A stretch of 64,000 bases of DNA from Nostoc edaphicum CCNP1411 (GCF_014023275.1 NZ_CP054698.1:3224001-3288000); one strand, 5' to 3'; numbered from the stretch's first letter, positions 19,241-29,184 are shown. The notes: generated by a model not told the origin, from the letters alone. A program made the numbers and translations.

Positions 19241-19468
19241 GTGCCTAAGAAAATTCGGGAACTAAAAGCAATGCTCCTAAAAACTGGATTTACTTATAGA
19301 AGCGGTAAAGGCAGTCACACAGTATGGAGTCATCCTTTATTAGTTTACAGCCTCACTTTGTCTGGCAAAGACGGAGCAGATGCAGATCGTTACCAAGAAA
19401 AAGATGTTAGAAATGCGCTTATAGAAATAAAACAATTAGAGGAAGAAGACAAAGGAGAACAGGAGTGA
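19241..19468 (+). CDS. HicA-type mRNA interferase toxin
   Basis: This 75-residue protein has the HicA/YcfA fold pattern: IRELKAMLLKTGF, then GKGSHTVWSHP with the active-site histidine in GSH, and SLTLSGKDG. HicA toxins bind and cleave mRNA until held by HicB. Translation starts at GTG 19241. The stop overlaps the start of the next gene by four bases (GTGA), which implies translational coupling. The acidic C-terminal tail EEEDKGEQE is a little longer than usual. The MITE inserted 70 bp upstream could affect its promoter. Confidence 0.82.
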   Translation: MPKKIRELKAMLLKTGFTYRSGKGSHTVWSHPLLVYSLTLSGKDGADADRYQEKDVRNALIEIKQLEEEDKGEQE

Positions 19469-19689
19469 AACCACAATATAGTATTGTAATTCAGTGGTCG
19501 ATAGAAGATAAAAAATACATCGTCAGCCTACCTGAGTTTGGCCCCTATGCACACACTCATGGAAATACCTACGCAGATGCTCTCAATAATGGTGAGGAAG
19601 TGCTAGAACTTTTGATTGAAGATTACCAAGCACAAGGAAAACCACTGCCAGAGCCTTTGACTGCAAATGTTTCCTTTCAGTTTGTATAA
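19465..19689 (+). CDS. HicB-type antitoxin
   Basis: This 74-residue protein has the partial RNase-H-like HicB fold: YSIVIQWSIEDKKYIVSLPEFGP followed by GNTYADALNNGEEVLELLIED. It lacks a C-terminal DNA-binding helix-turn-helix, as do many short HicB proteins. It starts at GTG 19465 behind AGGAG, overlapping the hicA stop. Together the two genes form a complete toxin-antitoxin pair. Confidence 0.82.
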   Translation: MKPQYSIVIQWSIEDKKYIVSLPEFGPYAHTHGNTYADALNNGEEVLELLIEDYQAQGKPLPEPLTANVSFQFV

Positions 19690-19692
19690 TCT

Positions 19693-20571
19693 TCAAAAAT
19701 CATAGCTAGGTAATCCACTAACATCAGTCTGGAGAGCAAACAAATCACCTGAGTAGAAACTTTTATCAATCTCCCCTTGGCTGAGTCCAACTGAGCCAGT
19801 GGTGATGTAGAGTGTTTGCAAATCTTCGCCGCCAAAGGTGCAACTCGTTACGAGTGGAACAGGCAGTTTTATCCGCAATATTTCTTCACCCTTATAGTTG
19901 AAACGAATCACACACCAGCCATCCCACATAGCTGACCAAATATTTCCTTGGCTATCTATTGCCAACCCATCTGGGTAGAAAGATTCATGAGTTAAATCAA
20001 TAAAAATCCGGCGATTACTAATGCTACCTGTTACTGAATCAAAGTCATAAGCATATATTTTTTGTTGAGGAGAATCACTCAAGTAAAACGTTTTTTGATC
20101 GGGACTCCACCCCAGACCATTAGAGATAGTCAAACCCGTTTCCATCAGATGCAATGAACCGTCACGATCGTAGCGATAGAGGCTAGCCTGGGGTTTTTCT
20201 AAAGAAGACATTGAACCAATCCAAAAGCGACCTTGAGGGTCACATTTGCCATCATTCAGACGGTTATCTGGCAGATTTCCTTCAATCTCCAAAATGGGAG
20301 TAACTTCACCTGTTTTGGTGTTGAGAAATGCCAAGTGATGACGCAGTGCCATAATTAATCTATCTTTCCCTGCTGTTGCGATCGCACCTACCACATCTCC
20401 CACATCAAAAAACAAGTCTTTCCCCGTAGCAGGATTGAACTGATGTACTCGATGGTTGTAAATATCGAGCCAGTACACTAGGTTTTGGGTAGAATCCCAG
20501 ATGGGGCCTTCACCCAAGCGGGCACGAGACTCTAGAACATTGTGGAGTGGATATTGCAAAACCTGGATCAT
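19693..20571 (-). CDS. SMP-30/gluconolactonase-family protein
   Basis: This six-bladed beta-propeller lactonase is 292 residues from ATG 20571; five further residues are open upstream from a TTG. The metal-binding Glu is in RLGEGPIWD, Asn in ISNGLGWSPD and Asp in YPDGLAIDSQG, as in SMP-30. Such enzymes hydrolyse aldonolactones with a divalent metal. The natural substrate in cyanobacteria is not known. The gene is convergent with hicB, with only 3 bp between stop codons. Confidence 0.85.
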   Translation of the reverse strand: MIQVLQYPLHNVLESRARLGEGPIWDSTQNLVYWLDIYNHRVHQFNPATGKDLFFDVGDVVGAIATAGKDRLIMALRHHLAFLNTKTGEVTPILEIEGNLPDNRLNDGKCDPQGRFWIGSMSSLEKPQASLYRYDRDGSLHLMETGLTISNGLGWSPDQKTFYLSDSPQQKIYAYDFDSVTGSISNRRIFIDLTHESFYPDGLAIDSQGNIWSAMWDGWCVIRFNYKGEEILRIKLPVPLVTSCTFGGEDLQTLYITTGSVGLSQGEIDKSFYSGDLFALQTDVSGLPSYDF

Positions 20572-20686
20572 TTTATCAACCAACAATAGTATTTACAGAA
20601 ACTAGTTTCAGTAGCCTTCAGGCAATTCTAAAAAACGTTTGCCTAACTAATAAAGGAAATTTTCATTCCTGTTTCAGTAAAGACTA

Positions 20687-20708
20687 AAGACGCGATAAAT
20701 TGCGTCTT
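20687..20708. repeat. GACGCGATAAAT palindrome, GTAGAGA-type family
   Basis: AAGACGC (20687-20693) pairs with GCGTCTT (20702-20708). It resembles the palindromes near 11141 and 11225 and lies in the divergent spacer before the Uma2 gene. Confidence 0.6.
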
Positions 20709-20799
20709 CCCCAGGTAGAAGAAAATATATTTGATTTTGCGTTGAGCAAACCTTTGCCGTGATCCGTTAACTTAAAATTAGTCGGTCAGGATTCGCCTT

Positions 20800-21534
20800 A
20801 TGTACCAAACAGACCCGCCTCGCCCTGCAAAAGAAACCCTACCCACCATGTATGATCTTCCCAGTGAATACCCGGAGGACTCTGGTTTGCCTGACGAATT
20901 TCACCTTTTTCAACCCCAACTTCTGCGCGAAACCTTCTATCCACCTAACTATCCAGCAGAGGAAGTATTTGTTGCCAGTGACTTAAACCTTTACTATGAC
21001 CTCCGGCATACACTGTGGTACAAACGCCCAGACTGGTTTGCTGCTGTGGGAGTTTCGCGTCTCTACGAACAACAAAACTTGCGTCTGAGTTATGTAATCT
21101 GGCAAGAAGGGGTTGCTCCTTTTGTAGTGGTAGAATTGCTTTCTCCTGGCACTGAAAAAGAAGACTTAGGACAAACTCTACGGGAGATTAACCAACCGCC
21201 GACCAAATGGGAAGTTTATGAGCGGATTTTGCGAGTACCTTACTACATAGTGTTTGACCGCTACACTGATAAACTCCAAGCATTCCAATTAGTTGCAGAC
21301 CGTTACAGCGAATTGGACTTGAGTACCCCACGGCTGTGGATGCCGGGTTTGGAACTAGGCTTAGGACTCTGGCAAGGTTCTTACCAAGGAATTGAGCGAT
21401 TGTGGCTACGTTGGTATGATGCATCCGGGAATTGGCTTCCCACGCCGCTAGAAAAACTAGAACGAGAAAGTCAACGTGCTAAAAGATTAGCAGCACAACT
21501 GCGAGAGTTAGGCGTTGACCCTGATGAGTTATGA
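20800..21534 (+). CDS. Uma2-family (DUF820) putative endonuclease
   Basis: This 244-residue protein belongs to the large cyanobacterial Uma2/DUF820 family, with a PD-(D/E)XK nuclease-like core. The catalytic-like Asp is in YKRPDWF and the Glu in VVVELLSPGTE, followed by KWEVYERILRVPYYIVFD. The C-terminus is a basic helix (ERESQRAKRLAAQLRELG). These genes are multicopy in filamentous cyanobacteria, often near mobile DNA, and their role is unsettled. The start is ATG 20800. Confidence 0.85.
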   Translation: MYQTDPPRPAKETLPTMYDLPSEYPEDSGLPDEFHLFQPQLLRETFYPPNYPAEEVFVASDLNLYYDLRHTLWYKRPDWFAAVGVSRLYEQQNLRLSYVIWQEGVAPFVVVELLSPGTEKEDLGQTLREINQPPTKWEVYERILRVPYYIVFDRYTDKLQAFQLVADRYSELDLSTPRLWMPGLELGLGLWQGSYQGIERLWLRWYDASGNWLPTPLEKLERESQRAKRLAAQLRELGVDPDEL

Positions 21535-21701
21535 AAATGCGATCGCATCAGCGAAACCGATGGTTAGAAACCGCGTCTACACAAACAAAAGCTACCGATC
21601 CTGGGTTTCAAACCCACAATTTCTCTTAGTCCGCGGAGGCGGACTTTGCCTGTGTAGCCGCGTTCACGCAGTGTGCCGCAGGCAATTCTATTCGCCCTGG
21701 C

Positions 21702-22640
21702 TCACAACGCTTGTAAAATCTCCTCATCTACAGAAAAATCAACATCAGCTTTGTCTTTTCCATTAGCCAAATAGTCATTTTCTAGAGAGTCTTGTAAACC
21801 AGAAATCAAATCATATTCAGGATGCCAGTTTAATTCTGTTTGCGCTTTATTCACCGAAGCAAAGAAATGCTGCACCCGCATCGGAAAAGCTTTGCGTTTG
21901 CCGAAATCAAACTTTTTCGGGTCGTAATGGACGATTTTTACAGCGTCAGGTGATTTGCCAGCCGCTACAGCACTAGCACGGGCTAAACCATCAAAAGTGA
22001 CAAAGCGATCGCCAGAGATATTATAAATCTGCCCTATGGCTTGTTTATTACCCAAAACCTTAGTCATTGCTAGTGCCAAGTCTTTTACATGCCCTAGCTG
22101 GGTGATATGCAAGCCATTTCCGGGGATAGGAATGGGGCGATCGCGTACAATTCTGTCAAAAAACCAGCCTTCCAACTCATTATAATTACGAGGCCCGTAA
22201 ATATAAGTAGGACGAATAGAAGTAAAGGGTAATCCCAATTGAGTCAGGTAAGCTTCTGTTTCATGTTTACCTTTATGGCGGCTTTTGGGATCTACCGGAT
22301 CACCTTCTACATGAGGCAATTGGTCAGATTTGAGATACACTCCCGCAGAACTCATATACACAAATTGTTGCACTCGGTCTTGAAAAATCTCTGCTAGTGG
22401 TTGAGTATCAGTAAGTTCCCGCCCATTATTGTCAAAAATGACATCGAAGTTTTCTTGTGATAACTTTGCTTTTAATTGAGTAGCATCTGTGCGATCGCCT
22501 ATAATTTGTCCTACTCCCTGTAAAGAAGGTGCTGGCCGATTCCCACGATTGAAAAGCACCACCTCGTGTCCTTGTTCCACTAGTAGTTGAGTCAAATAAA
22601 CACCAATGAACCGAGTACCACCCATAATCAGAATTCGCAT
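21702..22640 (-). CDS. NAD-dependent epimerase/dehydratase, CSP41-like
   Basis: This 312-residue atypical short-chain dehydrogenase has the nucleotide loop GGTRFIG at 8-14, the segment PTYIYGPRNYNELEGWFFDR and a C-terminal HPEYDL. The closest known relatives by pattern are the chloroplast RNA-binding CSP41 proteins, which have an epimerase fold. The usual Tyr-x3-Lys catalytic pair is not evident (KGKHETEAYL occupies that region), which supports a CSP41-like role over sugar epimerisation. It is divergent from the glycosyltransferase gene. Confidence 0.78.
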   Translation of the reverse strand: MRILIMGGTRFIGVYLTQLLVEQGHEVVLFNRGNRPAPSLQGVGQIIGDRTDATQLKAKLSQENFDVIFDNNGRELTDTQPLAEIFQDRVQQFVYMSSAGVYLKSDQLPHVEGDPVDPKSRHKGKHETEAYLTQLGLPFTSIRPTYIYGPRNYNELEGWFFDRIVRDRPIPIPGNGLHITQLGHVKDLALAMTKVLGNKQAIGQIYNISGDRFVTFDGLARASAVAAGKSPDAVKIVHYDPKKFDFGKRKAFPMRVQHFFASVNKAQTELNWHPEYDLISGLQDSLENDYLANGKDKADVDFSVDEEILQAL

Positions 22641-22730
22641 AAATTCGCCCTTTCTATATCAGTTTTCGTTAAGGGAATAGGGAGGTGGGGAAGATGAGGG
22701 AGAGGAGAGAGATGAGGGAGAAATAACCCA

Positions 22731-22775
22731 TGCCCAATGCCCAATGCCCAATGCCCCATGCCCAACGCCCAATCT
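22731..22775. repeat. Tandem GCCCAAT repeat
   Basis: Six or so imperfect copies of the heptamer ATGCCCA lie in the spacer between the epimerase and glycosyltransferase genes. The same unit recurs at 40170-40210, 42590-42640 and 53700-53750. Confidence 0.75.
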
Positions 22776-22933
22776 GAGATTATCAGGTTGCAGCATCCAT
22801 CTGGAACCTATGAAGGAAAGATTCCGTCTTATGTGCTAATCTGGGGCGCTTCCCGTTAATTAATCACAAGGGGAAACTTTTCAGTTAACGTCATCAAGTT
22901 GGCCTTTGTATTTTCCATTTATTCAAGTTAGCT

Positions 22934-24088
22934 GTGCCCTTGAAATATGCTCTAGTTCATGAGTGGCTGACACCTAAAGCCACCGGTGGTTCAGAACTCG
23001 TTGTACGAGAAATTTTGAATCACATTGATGCTGATTTGTATGCCCTCATAGATTTTGAATCTAGCAACAGAGAAAGTTATTTATACAAGCGTCAGATTGG
23101 CAAGACGTTTCTCCAGAACTTTCCCTATGCCCGCAACGGTATACAAAAATACTTACCTTTGTGGCCTTTGGCAATTGAACAATTTGATTTGCGGCATTAT
23201 GATGTAATTCTGTCTTCATCCCATGCTGTTGCCAAAGGAATTCTTACCACTCCCGAACAGATGCATATTTGCTACTGTCACAGCCCTATGCGCTATGCCT
23301 GGGACTTGACCTTTGATTATCTGCGCCACAGCAAACTAGGTAGTGGTTTACCTGGGTGGGTGACGCGATATTTATTACATCGTTTGCGCCAATGGGATGT
23401 ATTGAGTGCCAATCGCGTTGATTACTTCATTGCCAACTCGCAGCATACAGCTCGGCGGATTTGGCGTTGCTATCGACGAGAAGCAACAGTCATTTACCCA
23501 CCAGTGAATATTGCGGAATTTCCGTTTTTGTCTGAGAAAGAGGACTTTTACCTGACAGTTTCCCGATTAGTGAGTTACAAGCAAATATCGTTGATTGTCA
23601 ACGCTTTTAATCAACTAAAACGACCATTAGTAGTCATTGGTACAGGAGATGAAATGAACAAGATTCGCGAGATGGCAAACTCGAATATCCAAATACTCGG
23701 TTGGCAACCCGATAATGTGGTAAAAAAATATATGTCTAGGGCTAAAGCGTTTGTGTATGCAGCTTGTGAAGATTTTGGTATCGCCCTAGTGGAAGCACAG
23801 GCCTGCGGCACGCCAGTAATTGCCTATGGTGCAGGGGGTGCTCTAGAAACAGTGCGAGACATCCGCTCTTGTGCGGATACAGCGACAGGTCTATTTTTCA
23901 GGACGCAAACAGAGGCGGCTTTGGTAGAGGCAGTAGAAAAGTTTGAAGTGTATCAGGGTTCGTTCAGTTCCGAGTATATGCGATCGCACGCCGCGCAGTT
24001 TTCACCGCAAATATTTGCAAATCGTTATCTAGATTTTGTAAACAAGTGCAACGAAAAAGACCGTTTTCAGAATAATGGTCTTGGTTAA
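22934..24088 (+). CDS. Glycosyltransferase family 4
   Basis: This 384-residue GT-B enzyme transfers a nucleotide-activated sugar, probably during exopolysaccharide or glycan assembly. The N-terminal domain shows LVHEWLTPKATGGSELVVRE and the C-terminal domain the GT4 motif EDFGIALVEAQACGTPVIA with the two conserved Glu. It starts at GTG 22934. The sugar transferase, gmd and fcl genes follow on the same strand, so the acceptor is probably the lipid-linked glycan they build. The donor is inferred only from context (GDP-mannose or GDP-fucose). Confidence 0.85.
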   Translation: MPLKYALVHEWLTPKATGGSELVVREILNHIDADLYALIDFESSNRESYLYKRQIGKTFLQNFPYARNGIQKYLPLWPLAIEQFDLRHYDVILSSSHAVAKGILTTPEQMHICYCHSPMRYAWDLTFDYLRHSKLGSGLPGWVTRYLLHRLRQWDVLSANRVDYFIANSQHTARRIWRCYRREATVIYPPVNIAEFPFLSEKEDFYLTVSRLVSYKQISLIVNAFNQLKRPLVVIGTGDEMNKIREMANSNIQILGWQPDNVVKKYMSRAKAFVYAACEDFGIALVEAQACGTPVIAYGAGGALETVRDIRSCADTATGLFFRTQTEAALVEAVEKFEVYQGSFSSEYMRSHAAQFSPQIFANRYLDFVNKCNEKDRFQNNGLG

Positions 24089-24183
24089 TGTCTTATTTTT
24101 TTAGGCTTTTGGCAATTTCCCCCAGAAGCAGATCATTTTGGCTTTAATATTGGGACTATGTGTGGTGTGGATTATTAAGGAGT

Positions 24184-24945
24184 ATGATGACTGCCCAGAG
24201 CTCACTCCTCTCCGGCAAGCGAGGCGTACGGCAAGACACTAGAGCGTCTACGCGTACTTTCTTAAAACGCGGTCAAAAAACAAAGACGCCAAAAGTTAAA
24301 CCCAAAGGTTTATCTTTTCAGGGTTTAAACGGAGAGTTTGCCAAACGACTGTTCGATATAGTGTTTTCGCTGTCGGTGTTAATTTTGTTCTTCCCCGTCT
24401 ACTTAATTTTGACCTTGCTGATTGCCTTCAGTTCAGAAGGTCCAATTTTTTATGTCCAGGAACGGGTAGGGAAAAATTACAAAGCGTTTAGTTGTATTAA
24501 ATTCCGAACAATGGTAAGCAATGCAGACGAAATCCTCATGCAAATGATGGAAACATCGCCTGAGTTGCGGCAAGAATTTGAGAGCAGTTTTAAGCTGAAA
24601 CAAGACCCTCGGATTACCAAAATTGGTCGATTTTTGCGAATTACTAGCTTAGATGAATTTCCCCAGTTCTGGAACGTTTTAAAAGGGGACATGAGTGTAG
24701 TCGGCCCCCGACCTTTGGTAGCAGAAGAACTGCCAAAATACGGTTGTCACATTGACGAGATTTTAACAATCCGTCCAGGAATTACTGGTTTGTGGCAGGT
24801 ATCTGGGCGTAATGACATACCCTACCCTCGGAGAGTCCAAATAGACCTGCATTATGTCAAATTTAGGAATTTCTGGCTTGATTTATGGATCATCTTGAAA
24901 ACTGTTGATGTGGTAATTCTACCCAAAAATAACGGGGCATACTGA
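24184..24945 (+). CDS. Polyprenyl-phosphate sugar-1-phosphate transferase
   Basis: This membrane enzyme (WcaJ/WbaP C-terminal type) starts a surface polysaccharide by moving a sugar-1-phosphate to undecaprenyl phosphate. It has one N-terminal hydrophobic hairpin (LFDIVFSLSVLILFFPVYLI) and the catalytic segments KFRTMVSNAD, TSLDEFPQFWNVLKGDMS, VGPRPL and RPGITGLWQVSGR. AAGGAG precedes ATG 24184 (MTA is also possible from 24187). The first ~35 residues are basic and are encoded partly by a repeat-like stretch (24215-24262). It follows the GT4 gene by 95 bp. Confidence 0.88.
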   Translation: MMTAQSSLLSGKRGVRQDTRASTRTFLKRGQKTKTPKVKPKGLSFQGLNGEFAKRLFDIVFSLSVLILFFPVYLILTLLIAFSSEGPIFYVQERVGKNYKAFSCIKFRTMVSNADEILMQMMETSPELRQEFESSFKLKQDPRITKIGRFLRITSLDEFPQFWNVLKGDMSVVGPRPLVAEELPKYGCHIDEILTIRPGITGLWQVSGRNDIPYPRRVQIDLHYVKFRNFWLDLWIILKTVDVVILPKNNGAY

Positions 24946-25439
24946 GTAACTACTTAGAGCGGATTCTGTGGGGCAGTTAATGCCCCTAAGTACCGATTCT
25001 TACCCTAAGACTAAAGAATTACTTATCTTTGCTTTCTATAAATTTGTGCTTTTATACTTAACTCAGACTTCTCTAAGTGTGAATCTTTTTCTATTTTGCC
25101 CTGATTCGCCTTTTTGCCAGAAGTCTAAATTTAATATGCCTATTTTATTAATTCTTCACAAAACTATAAATATATAAAGTTTTGACAAAAAAACAACTTA
25201 CATAAAAATAATCTTGATCTATCTGCTACAAGAAGAAATATACATAATTCAAAAATCTTGATCTATCTAGTACTTAGCTTACGTGTTCAATTATTTTTTA
25301 CTAAGTATATTTATTTACGGAAAAAGTCTTCTAACAACAAGAACTCGTAGTTTCCCATTAGGCAATTCAGCAATTAGTTGCTAGGTTGTATCAGATTGGC
25401 TGTAACTTTTTAATCAAAGACAATAAGGGATAATTGAGC
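24946..25439. other. AT-rich spacer before gmd
   Basis: No gene is convincing. The 15-mer AATCTTGATCTATCT occurs twice, at 25210-25224 and 25254-25268, exactly 44 bases apart. That is four helical turns, suggesting a possible double protein-binding site upstream of gmd. Confidence 0.5.
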
Positions 25440-26519
25440 ATGACGCAACAGAAGCGAGCGTTGATTACTGGTATTACTGGACAAGATGGTTCATATCTAA
25501 GTGAGTTTTTACTGGAACAAGGTTATGAGGTTCATGGCATTATTCGCCGGACTTCTACCTTCAACACAGACCGCATCGATCACATTTACGAAGACCCCCA
25601 CAAAGAGGGAGTGCGGTTGTTTCTTCACTACGGTGACTTGACAGACGGTACGACGTTGCGGCGCATTTTAGAAGAAGTCAAACCAGTAGAAATTTACAAC
25701 CTCGGCGCTCAATCTCATGTCAGAGTCAGCTTTGATTCACCAGAATATACAGTGGATGCTGTAGGAATGGGAACGTTGCGTCTGTTAGAAGCAATTCGAG
25801 ACTACCAACATCGTACCGGAATTCAGGTGCGATTTTACCAGGCGGGTTCTTCAGAAATGTACGGTTTAGTACAAGCAATACCTCAAACTGAGACAACGCC
25901 CTTTTATCCCCGCAGTCCCTATGCCTGTGCGAAAGTTTACGCCCATTGGCAAACTATAAATTATCGTGAGTCTTATGATTTGTTTGCTTGTAACGGCATA
26001 CTTTTTAACCACGAGTCACCGCGGCGGGGTGAAACCTTTGTAACCCGCAAAATTACTAGAGCGGTGGCAGGTATCGTTGCTGGTAAGCAAAAAAAGATTT
26101 ACATGGGTAATCTAGACGCCAAGCGAGATTGGGGCTATGCCAAGGATTACGTCAAAGCAATGTGGTTGATGTTGCAGAAAGACCAGCCAGACGATTACGT
26201 AATTTCGACTGGTGAAACTCACTCAGTGCGAGAGTTTTTGGAACTGGCATTTAGTTATGTGAATCTCAATTGGCAAGATTATGTCGAGTTTGATGAGCGT
26301 TACCTGCGTCCATCTGAGGTAGAGTTGTTGATTGGTGATTCTACCAAAGCACGGCAAAAGTTGGGCTGGACACCATCAGTAACCTTTGAAGAATTAGTTT
26401 CCCTAATGGTAGAAGCAGACTTACAAGCATTGGGCCACACTTCACCCAATGGAAATGGTTCCCAATTTCCAGATGATATTGCGACTATTCGTCAAACACT
26501 GGGCGCTTTGCACTTCTGA
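25440..26519 (+). CDS. gmd: GDP-mannose 4,6-dehydratase
   Basis: The enzyme converts GDP-mannose to GDP-4-keto-6-deoxymannose, the first step to GDP-fucose. This short-chain dehydrogenase has [14 protein letters not shown] near the N-terminus, [19 protein letters not shown] and the Tyr-x3-Lys pair in YACAKVY. The ATG at 25440 ([11 protein letters not shown], 359 residues) follows AAGGGA at good spacing; the frame also opens two codons earlier at a TTG. The fcl gene begins 23 bp after the stop, so the two form an operon. Confidence 0.95.
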   Translation: MTQQKRALITGITGQDGSYLSEFLLEQGYEVHGIIRRTSTFNTDRIDHIYEDPHKEGVRLFLHYGDLTDGTTLRRILEEVKPVEIYNLGAQSHVRVSFDSPEYTVDAVGMGTLRLLEAIRDYQHRTGIQVRFYQAGSSEMYGLVQAIPQTETTPFYPRSPYACAKVYAHWQTINYRESYDLFACNGILFNHESPRRGETFVTRKITRAVAGIVAGKQKKIYMGNLDAKRDWGYAKDYVKAMWLMLQKDQPDDYVISTGETHSVREFLELAFSYVNLNWQDYVEFDERYLRPSEVELLIGDSTKARQKLGWTPSVTFEELVSLMVEADLQALGHTSPNGNGSQFPDDIATIRQTLGALHF

Positions 26520-26542
26520 TTTGCATCACAGAGGATAAAAAT

Positions 26543-27487
26543 ATGACAGCCTTAGAACTAAAAAATAAACGCATTCTCGTCACTGGTGGGTCGGGGTTTC
26601 TAGGTCGTCAGGTTATAGATCAACTGTGTAAAGCAGGGGCTGATCGTGAGAAAATTACGATACCGCGATCGCACGATTCCGATTTGCGTGTCTGGGAAAA
26701 TAGCCAACGTGCAGTTGACCAGCAAGACATAATCATCCATCTAGCAGCTCATGTCGGTGGTATCGGTTTAAACCGCGAAAAACCCGCAGAGTTGTTCTAC
26801 GATAACTTGATCATGGGAACCCAGCTAATTCATGCTGCCTATCAAGCTGGAGTAGAAAAATTTGTCTGTGTTGGCACAATCTGTGCCTATCCTAAATTCA
26901 CTCCAGTGCCATTCAAAGAAGATGATATTTGGAATGGCTACCCAGAGGAAACTAATGCCCCTTACGGAATTGCAAAAAAAGCACTTTTAGTCCAATTGCA
27001 ATCTTACCGCCAACAGTACGGTTTTAATGGGGTTTACCTACTGCCAGTAAATTTATATGGCCCAGAAGATAACTTTGATACAGGAAGTTCCCACGTTATT
27101 CCAGCATTAGTTCGCAAAGTTCACGAAGCCCAAATTAAAGCGGAAAAACAACTCCCTGTTTGGGGTGATGGCAGTCCCACCCGTGAGTTTCTGTATTCAG
27201 AAGATGCAGCGCGGGGGATTGTTATGGGAACTCAATTCTATAACGAATCGGAACCAGTTAACTTGGGAACAGGTTATGAAATTTCCATCCTTGATTTAGT
27301 AACTCTAATCTGTGAATTGATGGAGTTTAAGGGTGAAATTGTGTGGCAAACTGACAAGCCTAATGGTCAACCCCGCCGTTGTTTAGATACTGAACGAGCA
27401 AAGCTTGCCTTTAATTTCACGGCTCAAGTGAGCTTTGAAGAAGGGCTAAGGAATACCATTGAGTGGTATCGTCAACACGCTATATAA
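26543..27487 (+). CDS. fcl: GDP-L-fucose synthase
   Basis: The product is the epimerase-reductase that turns GDP-4-keto-6-deoxymannose into GDP-L-fucose with NADPH. The 314 residues show [12 protein letters not shown], the family segment HLAAHVGGI, the conserved Ser/Cys area TICAYPKF and the Tyr-x3-Lys pair in [10 protein letters not shown], then [10 protein letters not shown]. It lies directly downstream of gmd, completing the two-step route to GDP-fucose for surface glycans. Confidence 0.94.
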   Translation: MTALELKNKRILVTGGSGFLGRQVIDQLCKAGADREKITIPRSHDSDLRVWENSQRAVDQQDIIIHLAAHVGGIGLNREKPAELFYDNLIMGTQLIHAAYQAGVEKFVCVGTICAYPKFTPVPFKEDDIWNGYPEETNAPYGIAKKALLVQLQSYRQQYGFNGVYLLPVNLYGPEDNFDTGSSHVIPALVRKVHEAQIKAEKQLPVWGDGSPTREFLYSEDAARGIVMGTQFYNESEPVNLGTGYEISILDLVTLICELMEFKGEIVWQTDKPNGQPRRCLDTERAKLAFNFTAQVSFEEGLRNTIEWYRQHAI

Positions 27488-27559
27488 CTATGTACTGCTG
27501 AATGTAGATTGATACAAGCTGGGCAATGTCCAGCTTATTTTTTTGACGATATAAATTTT

Positions 27560-28135
27560 ATGGACAAAGTTAATCATCAACTAAATAAAGCAGAACTGCG
27601 CCGCACTCTACTCAAAACACGTCAATCAATGTCCGTTGGAGAATGGAGAGAAAAAAGCGATCGCTTATGCTCTCATTTACAAAACTCTACTTTGTTTACC
27701 CAAGCAAAAACAATACTCGCTTATTTCAGCTTTCGCCAAGAACCTGACCTCAGTCCCTTATTTGCAAATACCACATATCGTTGGGGATTTCCTCGTTGCG
27801 TTGATAAATCCCTGTGTTGGCATATTTGGACACCTGATGATTCTGTCCAAAGTGGCGCTTATGGCATGACTGAACCTCACCCCGACGCTCCAATCTTAGA
27901 TGCTACTGAAGTAGATTTGATTCTTGTACCCAGTGTAGCTTGCGACTATCAAGGATATCGTTTGGGTTATGGCGGGGGATATTATGATCGCTTGCTCAGT
28001 TTACCGCAGTGGCAGACAAAGCCGACTATCGGAATTGTCTTTGATTTTGCCTATTTGTCCCAAATACCGATTGAGCCTTGGGATAAACCACTACAAGCTA
28101 TTTGTACGGAAACCGGATTGACTCGAAAAGGTTGA
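27560..28135 (+). CDS. 5-formyltetrahydrofolate cyclo-ligase
   Basis: The enzyme converts 5-formyl-THF to 5,10-methenyl-THF using ATP, salvaging folate. The signature LGYGGGYYDRLL is near residue 152. ATG 27560 gives a normal 191-residue protein beginning MDKVNHQLNKAELRR; the frame opens further up, at TTG 27509, but the extra residues are atypical. It follows fcl by 72 bp and may be read with it. Confidence 0.9.
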   Translation: MDKVNHQLNKAELRRTLLKTRQSMSVGEWREKSDRLCSHLQNSTLFTQAKTILAYFSFRQEPDLSPLFANTTYRWGFPRCVDKSLCWHIWTPDDSVQSGAYGMTEPHPDAPILDATEVDLILVPSVACDYQGYRLGYGGGYYDRLLSLPQWQTKPTIGIVFDFAYLSQIPIEPWDKPLQAICTETGLTRKG

Positions 28136-28173
28136 AGGATTCAGGATAATGAAGACATCTCATCAAATGTTTT

Positions 28174-29184
28174 ATGAATAACCCAACGTCATCTACCACT
28201 GAGCAAGAAGCAATAATTGACGAGATTATCGCAAGTAGTCGCCAAGCTCAACAAAAAACGGGCCCAGACCTCCGCCAAATTCATAGCAAAAGTCATGGAC
28301 TCCTTTGGGGAGAGTTTATTCTTGAACCCAATCTTCCTGAAGACCTGAGAGTAGGTTTGTTCAAAACGCCTCAAACCTATCCTGCGTGGATTCGTTTCTC
28401 TAGTGGTGGTTCACCTCAAAAACGTGGGAAATTCCACTCCGATAGCCAACCTGATGTTCGTGGTATCGCCATCAAGGTGATGAATGTGGAGGGGCAAAAA
28501 GTCCTCGATGATGAAGAAAAAACTCAAGATTTTATACTTAACAATTATCCGATTTTCTTGACAAAAGACGTTCGTGATTACGCTGATCTTTCCCAAGCAG
28601 GTAGTGGACAACTTAGCCCAGAACGGCTGGAAGAACTTGGCTATGCCTTTGCTATTTTGCAAAAAATTGGTAGCAAAAAGGTAGGAAATCCACTTTTGAT
28701 TCAATATTGGAGTATGGCTCCCTTTAAGTTTGGTAGTCGCATTGTAAAATTATCTGTCAAATCTCAACAGCCTGAACAACCACCAGAAACACTTCCAGAA
28801 TCAGAAAATTACCTTCGAGAAACGCTGGTAAAATATTTGACAGAAGAAGGTCAAGAAGCGTCTTTTGACTTCTTAATTCAGTTTTATGTAGACGATGAAA
28901 AAACGCCGATTGAAGACCACATTCAGGAATGGCAAGAAGCAGATTCACCATTTATTAAAGTTGCTACTGTCCGCATTCCCAGCCAGAAATTTGACTTTGA
29001 AGAACGCAAACGCTTAGATGAAGGTTTGCTGTTTTCCCCTTGGCATACACTGCTCGAACATGAACCTGTTGGAAGTGTGAATCTCTCTCGCAAGAGGCTT
29101 TACAGCGAACTTGCAAAGTATCGACGAGAAGAAATCACCAAACGCTTGCAGGAACCACAACCTTATGTAGCGGTTGAAGATTAA
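28174..29184 (+). CDS. Catalase-superfamily heme protein (y4iL-like)
   Basis: This 336-residue protein resembles the short, catalase-related family (y4iL type), not a full catalase. The region QIHSKSHGLLWGEF carries the likely distal His, and YPAWIRFSSGGSP and DVRGIAIKVMNVEG match the catalase core. The canonical proximal motif RxFxYxDTH is not evident, so heme binding and peroxide turnover must be considered unproven. Such proteins may act as peroxidases or fatty-acid peroxide enzymes. It starts at ATG 28174, just after the folate gene. Confidence 0.7.
   Translation: MNNPTSSTTEQEAIIDEIIASSRQAQQKTGPDLRQIHSKSHGLLWGEFILEPNLPEDLRVGLFKTPQTYPAWIRFSSGGSPQKRGKFHSDSQPDVRGIAIKVMNVEGQKVLDDEEKTQDFILNNYPIFLTKDVRDYADLSQAGSGQLSPERLEELGYAFAILQKIGSKKVGNPLLIQYWSMAPFKFGSRIVKLSVKSQQPEQPPETLPESENYLRETLVKYLTEEGQEASFDFLIQFYVDDEKTPIEDHIQEWQEADSPFIKVATVRIPSQKFDFEERKRLDEGLLFSPWHTLLEHEPVGSVNLSRKRLYSELAKYRREEITKRLQEPQPYVAVED

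Noticed and set aside
22731..22775. Possible CRISPR array in tandem heptamer tracts (also at 40094-40210 and 10064-10130)
   Set aside because: The units are contiguous 7-base repeats without spacers, and no cas genes are present.
24968..25177. 69-residue open frame after the sugar transferase gene
   Set aside because: Composition is that of AT-rich spacer DNA, with no ribosome site and no family pattern.
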